Of a DNA stretch of 64,000 nucleotides, positions 57,523 to 64,000 are shown one piece after another. The notes beneath the pieces are model-generated. The model was not told where the DNA came from. It did no database searches and saw only the letters and a list, made by a program, of their open reading frames with translations. Made by a program: the position numbers and the translations under genes. Position 1 is the stretch's first letter, and each line of letters opens with the position of its first letter. This DNA comes from Anaerocolumna sp. AGMB13025. Lineage in GTDB: Bacteria > Bacillota > Clostridia > Lachnospirales > Lachnospiraceae. The stretch spans positions 3,332,501 through 3,396,500 of the forward strand of contig NZ_CP121445.1 in the NCBI RefSeq assembly GCF_029689925.1. Direction: 5' to 3'.

Positions 57523-59898
57523 ATGATAAATAAAAGTAAATTGCATTGGGTATCCGGCTTTCTGACCCTCTTATTGGTGAGTGTATTCTTTGCCGGATCA
57601 ATGAAAGCACAGGCAGCGCAAGATAAAACAGCTCCGGTTATCACAATAAAAGCAGATAACCAGAACGCCACCAATAAAGCGGTAAAACTGGACGTAAAAG
57701 TAACGGATGCCTCAGGAATTAAAAGTCTGAAATGGGATTTAGGCAGTCAAAAGGCTGATTATTTTAAAAAATCCGGTAAAGTCATTAAGTTGAACTCCAA
57801 AAATACATATAGTGTAACGATATCAGGAAGCGGCACCTATTCCTTTTATGCGGCAGATAACGCTGGGAATGTAGCAGTAAAGAAATTTACCATATCCAAT
57901 ATTGATACTGCAAAACCTGCTTTAAAGATAACAAAGAACCTTCAGGCAGTAACCGCCGGTAACCTAAGTTTATCCTTTACTATCGGTGACAAGGGTTTGG
58001 GGGTAAAAAGTTTAAGATATCTGACTGGTACTAAAACAGCATCAGATTTTACCGAAGCTGCCAAAAGTATTCCCTTAACAAAAACTGCTGTTACCAACGA
58101 TATTTATAATTACATGTACAGCGGCAAGTTAACGGTTAAAGCCAACAATACCTTTACCTTCTTATTGGAAGATATAGCAAGCAATACCGTGTTAAAAACA
58201 ATTACTGTAGCTAATATTGATAAGACCCCTCCAGTAACCGCTTATGCTCTTAGTACCACCCAACCTACAAAGGATCCGGTTACGATTAGTTTATCCATTT
58301 CAGATGCTTTGGCAGGGGTAAAAGAAGTATCTTATCTTGCTGGTGTGAATACTGCAGAGGATTTTGCTAATGCGGATAACAGCCAGCAGCCCATACCGGT
58401 AACCCTGGACAGCAAAGGCAGAGGAGGTTTAACCGTCAGCAAAAATAATACCTATACTGTTTTAGCCACAGATAAAGTTGGAAATCAGGCGCTGTTTCTA
58501 ATTGAAGTATCTAACATAGATACTACAAAACCAACATTATCCTTAAATTACTCTGTCATGAATCAGAAAGCTACTATTACATACAAAGCAGCAGATACTG
58601 CTTCCGGTATTGCAAGCATTAAATATATAAAAGGAAAAATAACGGATACTGCCTCTGAAAAGTGGAGTACTGCAAAAGATGTCACCAAGGATGGAAAAAT
58701 CAGTGTCACTGCCTCCGGTGATTATAGTGTACTGGCAACTGATACAGCCGGTAATGTTACCGCTCAGGTAATCAATATACAACTGGAATTCAAGGCGGTA
58801 TGGATTTCTTATCTGGAATTTATGAATTATGGCAAGAACGGATTTACGGAAAAGAGTTTTCAAACTACTATAGATACTATGTTTGATAACGTAGTTAAAA
58901 TGAATATGAATGCCGTTGTTGTACAGATAAGACCATTTGGCGATGCTATGTATGATTCACAATATTTTCCTTGGTCAAAATATATTTCCGGTACCCAAGG
59001 TAAGGACCCGGGCTTTGATCCCTTGACTTATATGGTTGATGCAGCCCATAAAAGAGGCCTTCAATTTCATGCCTGGCTGAATCCATACCGTGTAACAACA
59101 GCTAGTACGGATTATTCCAAGCTTTCAAAAGATAACCCTGCCAGAGTATGGTATGAAGATAAGGATAAAACCAATGACCGCAATGTATTGTCTTATGGCG
59201 GAAATCTGTATTATAACCCAGCGGTCAAAGAAGTACAGACAATGATTACTAACGGGGTAAAAGAAATTGTTGAGAATTATGATGTAGATGGCATCCATTT
59301 TGATGATTATTTTTATCCCTCCCTGGGAAGTAATTATGCCAATAATTTTGATTCTGTGGAGTACAAAACTTACGCGGCAGAATGTAAAACCGCTAAAAAG
59401 TCAGCTTTATCCATTGCTGACTGGAGAAGGAACAATGTAAATACCTTGGTTAAGAATATATACGCTTCGATCAAAGGAATTGATTCCTCCGTTCAGTTTG
59501 GTATAAGTCCGGGTGGTTTTTATGACTCCTTAACCAGCAACCTGGGTTATTATGTTGATTATAAGACTTGGTTATCTTCTAGTAATTATATTGATTATAT
59601 CTGCCCTCAGATTTACTGGACATTTTCCAACAAAAGTTACCCTTATGATAAAACTTTGGATAAATGGTTATCTTTTAGAACCAGTCCAACGGTAAAAGTA
59701 TATGTGGGTATTGCAACTTATAGAGCAGGTTCGACCTTGGAACCTGATTGGAAAAATAACGTCAATGAGTTAAAGGAACAGGTGGAATACGGAAGAAATA
59801 CCGGTAAGGTTGATGGATTTATCTTTTTCCGTTATGATTTCTTTAATAATAAAACCACGAAACCAGGCGTAGATAAATTATTGGCAATTTTGAAATAA
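57523..59898 (+). CDS. Secreted GHL10-type glycoside hydrolase-like protein with Ig-like repeats
   Basis: A 791-residue secreted protein. ATG 57523 follows AAAGGATATAAAACAA and starts a signal peptide ending MKAQA; ATGs at 57427 and 57469 would add a hydrophilic extension. Four Ig-like or Big-type modules fill residues about 30-420 (each starting near NIDTAKPAL, NIDKTPPVT or NIDTTKPTL). The C-terminal 370 residues are the GHL10/DUF187 TIM-barrel (FKAVWISYLEFMNYGKNGF; NMNAVVVQIRPFGDAMYDS; LQFHAWLNPYRV; DVDGIHFDDYFYP). Family members are thought to act on peptidoglycan or related glycans. The amidase next door fits that idea. Confidence 0.9.
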   Translation: MINKSKLHWVSGFLTLLLVSVFFAGSMKAQAAQDKTAPVITIKADNQNATNKAVKLDVKVTDASGIKSLKWDLGSQKADYFKKSGKVIKLNSKNTYSVTISGSGTYSFYAADNAGNVAVKKFTISNIDTAKPALKITKNLQAVTAGNLSLSFTIGDKGLGVKSLRYLTGTKTASDFTEAAKSIPLTKTAVTNDIYNYMYSGKLTVKANNTFTFLLEDIASNTVLKTITVANIDKTPPVTAYALSTTQPTKDPVTISLSISDALAGVKEVSYLAGVNTAEDFANADNSQQPIPVTLDSKGRGGLTVSKNNTYTVLATDKVGNQALFLIEVSNIDTTKPTLSLNYSVMNQKATITYKAADTASGIASIKYIKGKITDTASEKWSTAKDVTKDGKISVTASGDYSVLATDTAGNVTAQVINIQLEFKAVWISYLEFMNYGKNGFTEKSFQTTIDTMFDNVVKMNMNAVVVQIRPFGDAMYDSQYFPWSKYISGTQGKDPGFDPLTYMVDAAHKRGLQFHAWLNPYRVTTASTDYSKLSKDNPARVWYEDKDKTNDRNVLSYGGNLYYNPAVKEVQTMITNGVKEIVENYDVDGIHFDDYFYPSLGSNYANNFDSVEYKTYAAECKTAKKSALSIADWRRNNVNTLVKNIYASIKGIDSSVQFGISPGGFYDSLTSNLGYYVDYKTWLSSSNYIDYICPQIYWTFSNKSYPYDKTLDKWLSFRTSPTVKVYVGIATYRAGSTLEPDWKNNVNELKEQVEYGRNTGKVDGFIFFRYDFFNNKTTKPGVDKLLAILK

Positions 59899-60101
59899 TA
59901 GTATGAAATACAAATTCTGGTATGTGATTGATTGAATTAAGACAATTAATATACTGATTACTATTAATTCGTAAAGAGATTGGATCTATTGAGGTGATAG
60001 CCAGAATAGATGCATTGGACTTGTATCATTACTGGAAGAGTTCGCAATTATCAAGGCAACATAATAATATTATGTAAACATCAATTTGTATAATATCACA
60101 T

Positions 60102-60195
60102 AAATACATGGTACTATGATAAATTATAACTATTACATATGATTTCATTGTAAACTTATAATTTATGTAATTGTAGTATCATGTATTTATTTTTT
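60102..60195 (+). terminator. Long hairpin with T-run
   Basis: AAATACATGGTACTA (60102-60116) pairs with TAGTATCATGTATTT (60174-60188, one mismatch). Inside, ATAAATTATAA pairs with TTATAATTTAT. ATTTTTTT follows. It lies about 200 bp after the GHL10 stop, and could end that transcript or a separate small RNA. Confidence 0.65.
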
Positions 60196-61308
60196 TAATT
60201 GAACCATTTCTTAATAAAATTCTTCTAACTCTGTTGAATTTAAGGAACAGTAAACAGTACGAAATTTTAGGAAAGGAGACGCACAAGGGTTGTTAACAAT
60301 TAAATCCTACCGTACAGGTGTTAACTAATTAAAATCCTATCGTATAGTAGTCACTGCAATCAATGGAACAACTTGGATCTGCCTGTAGCTAATGTTGAAG
60401 CAGACAAGAGTTTTTAAAAAGTCAAGGATTGCGAAGCAGTATAACCATTATTATTAAATCTCTTTTTAAAAAAATCTAAGTAAGGTCAGAGAAATAAACC
60501 CTAAGGTCTTTCTTTATATGATTATTAAAACTAAATACAGGTAATCATTGTATTGCTGTCAGAATTTTTCAAAGATAAAATAGCAAAATATGATAATATA
60601 ATAGCAATTTATGGAAAGTCAGAATTGCAACTATGATATATAATAAAGATGAAAATAAGCCGAAAGATATTCACTAGTTATTTTTAAAAACAATATTTAA
60701 CACAAAAAAATATTTATCCTTTTGGTGAATTTATAACATACAAATATATTTAATGCATTTAAACTGAGGCTTTATTTATTTATTCATGCAGTATTTATCA
60801 TATATGTAGTTCTTGTTATTTATAAAATGATAAATATATTTTAACTAATAATTGTTTTAGAAACAGGAAACTAAAAAAAAATTTCAAGACCCATATTCTT
60901 ACTAGTCATTGCTTTTTGACTAATATTCTTACTAGTTAATCGACGCAGTTTAACTATTTTCTAGTTCTGGTTATTATCGCAAAATTTATATATTGGGCTA
61001 AAATTCAAATCACAAATAACTCTTTTATGCAAAAATCAAAACATTAAAACTTAATATTGAGTGTAATTCAAATCATAAACCCATTGACTAAATTTCAACC
61101 GCCAAAAACCATTTTATAATTTCTCGCATCAAACCTTCTTAATAAGATGGGTAAAAACTAAATTTATTTACTACACACATTTTCACTACACTTACAATTT
61201 TTACTACATTTTACATTTTTATTATACATGTATTTTTTACTTCACTTTGAATAGTTTATAACACTTTAATATTTTACTATTTATGTATTTTTACTATATA
61301 TACACATT

Positions 61309-61400
61309 TAATTATACATGCGTTTTTACTATACATGCGTTTTTACTATACATGCATTTTTACTATACATGCATTTTTACTCTATACATGCATTTTTATA
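61309..61400. repeat. 17-bp tandem repeat, about five units
   Basis: Units of ACTATACATGCGTTTTT or ACTATACATGCATTTTT, the last one slightly longer. Decayed relatives extend to about 61160. The array ends about 80 bp before the xylanase start. Confidence 0.85.
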
Positions 61401-61479
61401 ATATCTGCGCTATTTCAATAAATTACTGTGATGGTATGTAGGTAAGTTACCTATAAACTATATATTGGAGGGGTTAAGT

Positions 61480-62118
61480 ATGAAAAACTTAAAAAAGAAG
61501 GTTTTGGCGTTATTATGTACACTTGCAATTGGTTTTACCGGATTATTTACTGGTACAGCATCTGCAGCTACCGATTATTGGCAGAATTGGACGGATGGAG
61601 GCGGTAGTGTCAATGTCACCAATGGTTCAAATGGTAATTTTAGTGTTAGTTGGACTAATTGCGGTAATTTCGTAGTTGGTAAAGGCTGGAATACCGGTAA
61701 TGCATCCAGAGTTTGTAATTACAATGCAGGTGCTTTTTCACCGTCCGGCAATGGCTATCTGACGTTTTATGGATGGACCAGAAATTCCCTTATTGAATAT
61801 TATGTTGTTGACAGCTGGGGATCATACAGACCAACCGGAACCTATAAAGGTTCGGTTTCAAGTGATGGTGGTACATACGATATCTATACAACGATGAGAT
61901 ATAACGCACCATCCATTGACGGTACGCAGACTTTCCAGCAGTTTTGGAGTGTAAGACAAGCTAAGAGGTCTACTGGCAGCAACGTTCAAATCAATTTTGC
62001 CAACCACGCTAATGCATGGAGAAGTAAGGGAATGAATCTTGGAAGCAGCTGGTCTTATCAGGCAATGTGCGTAGAAGGATATCAAAGCAGCGGTTATGCA
62101 AATGTAACAGTATGGTAA
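61480..62118 (+). CDS. Secreted GH11 endo-1,4-beta-xylanase
   Basis: Cuts the xylan backbone outside the cell. It has 212 residues: signal peptide to TASA (about residue 30), then a single GH11 beta-jelly-roll. The catalytic pair is E106 in [15 protein letters not shown] and E199 in [10 protein letters not shown]. The thumb region ([17 protein letters not shown]) is intact. ATG 61480 follows GGAGGGG; the TTG at 61465 is rejected. There is no carbohydrate-binding module. Two short hairpins follow. Confidence 0.97.
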   Translation: MKNLKKKVLALLCTLAIGFTGLFTGTASAATDYWQNWTDGGGSVNVTNGSNGNFSVSWTNCGNFVVGKGWNTGNASRVCNYNAGAFSPSGNGYLTFYGWTRNSLIEYYVVDSWGSYRPTGTYKGSVSSDGGTYDIYTTMRYNAPSIDGTQTFQQFWSVRQAKRSTGSNVQINFANHANAWRSKGMNLGSSWSYQAMCVEGYQSSGYANVTVW

Positions 62119-62254
62119 TTTAAAAACAGTTCATTTGAATATCTACGTCTAAACTGTCCGGTTATATAACCGGCAGAACAATAAAAATACTTACCTGCAT
62201 ACTATTATTCATATTTTTGATTTAGTAAATACTTTAGTAAACTCCTTTGATATA

Positions 62255-62288
62255 GGCCGTTTCAAGTAATGAGTAAACGGCCTTTCTG
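62255..62288 (+). terminator. Terminator of the xylanase gene
   Basis: GGCCGTTT (62255-62262), 12-base loop, AAACGGCC (62275-62282), then TTTCTG. Another perfect palindrome, CCGGTTATATAACCGG (62158-62173), lies closer to the stop but has no T-run. Confidence 0.75.
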
Positions 62289-62381
62289 TAATTGAATGAA
62301 ATTAACTCATGTGCAATAGGGACAATATATATCAACTTGTTGTACGTTGACAAAATTCTTATTCCGGAAAGTGAGGACACT

Positions 62382-63224
62382 ATGAAAAAAATATTTCTTA
62401 TGGTATTATTACAACTTATTCTGCTAACGGTTGGCTCATGTTCACATAAAGAGCCTGACAAACTGGTATTAGTAAAAGGAGGGACTTTTGTTAACACTAA
62501 ATCCAACTTTTTTGAAACTGATATCCAGATTCGTGATTTTTATATTGGCAAATACGAAATAACTCAGAAAGAATGGACTGATATAATGGGAAACAATCCA
62601 TCCCAGTTCAAAGATCCGGAATTACCGGTAGAATCTGTGAGCTGGTATGACTGTGTCGAATATTGTAATAAACGAAGTATAAAAGAAGGATTAGAGCCCT
62701 ATTATCTAATAGACAAGGATAAGAAGGATTCTGATAATAAGAGTGAATATGATAATGTAAAGTGGACGATAACAATAAAAAAAGAAGCCAATGGCTATCG
62801 GCTGCCGACTGAAGCAGAGTGGGAGTATGCCGCAGGAGGAGGTCAGTTAAGTAAAAGCTATACCTACAGCGGAGATAACAAAGCCGATGAAACAGCCTGG
62901 TATTGGAGGAATGCGGGTAATGATTATCTGACAGTTGATTGGAACTGGTCCGCAATCGAAAATAATAAAGACAAAACGCAGCCGGTTGGTATAAAGAAGC
63001 CGAATGAACTTGGAATATATGATATGTCGGGAAATGTCAGAGAGTGGTGCTGGGACTGGTATGGAGAAGATTACATAGAAAATGTAACAAGCGGCTCACA
63101 AAGAGTCTGGAAAGGCGGAGGATGGATAGGAGATGTAAGCTGCTGTGAACCAGTTTACAGAGGAAAATTTGAAGCAAATGGCTTTGGTCCGGACCAAGGC
63201 TTAAGGGTTTGCCGCAGCAAATAA
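62382..63224 (+). CDS. SUMF1/FGE-sulfatase-domain lipoprotein
   Basis: A 280-residue surface lipoprotein with signal MKKIFLMVLLQLILLTVGSC and a lipobox Cys. The rest is one formylglycine-generating-enzyme-like domain (VKGGTFVNTK, IGKYEITQKEWTDIMG, YRLPTEAEWEYAAGGG, YDMSGNVREWCWDWYG, GLRVCRSK). Most bacterial members of this family are not true formylglycine enzymes. A pair of Cys (SCCEPVYRG) sits near the place of the active site, but no sulfatase gene is close. ATG 62382 is preferred to 62292 because it starts the lipoprotein signal. Confidence 0.88.
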   Translation: MKKIFLMVLLQLILLTVGSCSHKEPDKLVLVKGGTFVNTKSNFFETDIQIRDFYIGKYEITQKEWTDIMGNNPSQFKDPELPVESVSWYDCVEYCNKRSIKEGLEPYYLIDKDKKDSDNKSEYDNVKWTITIKKEANGYRLPTEAEWEYAAGGGQLSKSYTYSGDNKADETAWYWRNAGNDYLTVDWNWSAIENNKDKTQPVGIKKPNELGIYDMSGNVREWCWDWYGEDYIENVTSGSQRVWKGGGWIGDVSCCEPVYRGKFEANGFGPDQGLRVCRSK

Positions 63225-63306
63225 GTAAGCATTTATTTTACCTTTTGACTTGAAAAAATATTTTATATCAGCTATCATAATGTTTTGGAGTATATAATAA
63301 GACAGG

Positions 63307-64000
63307 ATGGATAAAACATTGACAGAAGGTAAAATTTCTAAAAATATTATTTTATTTGCTATACCAATTTTTTTGGGTAATTTATTCCAGCAATTATACA
63401 GTATCGTTGATTCTTTGGTAGTTGGAAATGTTCTAGGCAAAGATGCCCTGGCGGCAGTAAGTTCCTCTGGAAGTTTGATTTTTTTAATTACCGGCTTTAT
63501 TAATGGAATATTTGTTGGCGCAGGTGTTATAATTGCCCGTTACTATGGAGCTAAAAACTGGAAGGACTTATCCATTGCCGTCCATACGACAATTGCTTTT
63601 GGAATCATTGCCGGAATAATCGTAACAGCAGCGGGCATGTGTTTCACACCTTGGATGTTAAAGATGATGGGTACACCGGCAGATGTGCTTCCAAATTCCA
63701 TTTTATACTTCCGGCTATATTTTGCAGGTGGGCTTGGAATTGTAATGTACAATACGTGTATGGGTATTTTTCAGGCCGTAGGAGATAGCAGACACCCGCT
63801 TTATTACTTAATCATATCCTCAATTCTAAATGTAATCCTGGAACTTTTATTTGTAGCAGTTCTTGGGCTTGGAATTGGCGGATCAGCTATTGCAACCGTC
63901 ATAGCTCAGTTTGTAAGTGCTATTCTTGGATTTGCCAAACTGTTAAGAGTGGAGGGAAGACATAGGGTACATATTAAAGAAATACAAATTAACAAAGAGA
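63307..64000 (+). CDS. MATE-family efflux transporter (3' end cut by window)
   Basis: The frame opens at ATG 63307 and runs without stop to the window edge, giving 231 residues of a protein normally about 450 long. It starts MDKTLTEGKISKNIILFAIP, then IFLGNLFQQLYSIVDSLVVG, the usual first helix of MATE proteins, and at least six membrane segments are visible. Later motifs such as GIFQAVGDSRHPLYYL fit the family. It would export cationic compounds with Na+ or H+. AAGACAGG gives only a weak ribosome binding site. Confidence 0.93.
   Translation, partial: MDKTLTEGKISKNIILFAIPIFLGNLFQQLYSIVDSLVVGNVLGKDALAAVSSSGSLIFLITGFINGIFVGAGVIIARYYGAKNWKDLSIAVHTTIAFGIIAGIIVTAAGMCFTPWMLKMMGTPADVLPNSILYFRLYFAGGLGIVMYNTCMGIFQAVGDSRHPLYYLIISSILNVILELLFVAVLGLGIGGSAIATVIAQFVSAILGFAKLLRVEGRHRVHIKEIQINKE

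Larger units (their letters stand above)
59899..61479. other. Long AT-rich intergenic region before the xylanase
   Basis: About 1.6 kb with no credible gene on either strand. It holds a long hairpin (60102-60195), a degenerate direct repeat at about 60288-60352 around ATTAAAATCCTATCGTA, and AAAGGAG at about 60274 without a usable start. Tandem repeats occupy 61309-61400. The xylanase promoter should lie in the last 200 bp but I cannot identify it with confidence. Confidence 0.6.

Noticed and set aside
60270..60330. AAAGGAG followed by a very short TTG frame
   Set aside because: Only about 11 codons, no conservation can be judged, and the spacing is poor.

Overview
The window is AT-rich and its genes match low-GC anaerobic Clostridia. 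It probably comes from a plant-fibre-degrading member of the Lachnospiraceae (Lachnoclostridium phytofermentans / Anaerocolumna-like). The reasons are an ATPase-less CUT1 sugar import locus with DUF5696 and YIP1 proteins, a secreted GH11 xylanase, folT under a THF riboswitch, the rplU-prp-rpmA-obg block with a Prp-cleaved type of L27, and a divergent lexA/yneA SOS pair. The genus is an inference. I saw no rRNA or tRNA genes, no CRISPR array and no intact insertion sequence.

Layout. 1-2795: 3' part of a SNF2-type helicase. 2796-3967: non-coding, with decayed tandem repeats. 3968-18198: an AraC regulator and then a nine-gene, mirror-symmetric carbohydrate import locus. Its order is binding protein, permease, permease, NHL/TPR membrane protein, YIP1 protein, DUF5696 lipoprotein, permease, permease, binding protein. 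18635-26158: pirin, a 909-residue collagen-like protein, a zinc-ribbon membrane protein, tyrS, and folT with its riboswitch and promoter. 26358-31755: a small membrane protein and the radical SAM / DUF2344 / RNase G genes, preceded by copies of a structured repeat, then a YbaK-type deacylase. 31783-38919: a 278-bp foldback element, a VWA lipoprotein, an AlaX-type editing protein, a two-component pair and a GNAT gene. 39003-43988: rplU-prp-rpmA, then obg-yhbY-nadD-yqeK-rsfS. 44161-45746: lexA/yneA with three LexA boxes. 46204-54136: accessory genes (GNAT, PIG-L deacetylase, a glycosyltransferase with a proline-rich insert, intracellular subtilisin, ANT(6)-like adenylyltransferase, small acidic protein, tyrosine recombinase). 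54654-64000: secreted or surface proteins (amidase, GHL10 hydrolase, GH11 xylanase, SUMF1-like lipoprotein) and the 5' part of a MATE transporter.

How it fits together. The ABC locus has no ATPase gene, so it presumably borrows a shared MsmK-type ATPase. The central ribosome-biogenesis block couples ribosomal proteins, the protease that matures L27, the Obg GTPase and YhbY. The SOS pair couples DNA damage to a division block.

Strongest candidates for something undescribed: (i) a structured repeat (8105-8160, 26358-26455, 27104-27180, 27184-27288) whose stems are kept while loops vary, with copies directly upstream of start codons; (ii) the symmetric DUF5696/YIP1/NHL double-transporter locus; (iii) a 278-bp foldback at 31783-32060; (iv) a cluster of GTACAT boxes around a small acidic-protein gene next to a recombinase. 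All assignments come from reading the sequence; no database search was run.
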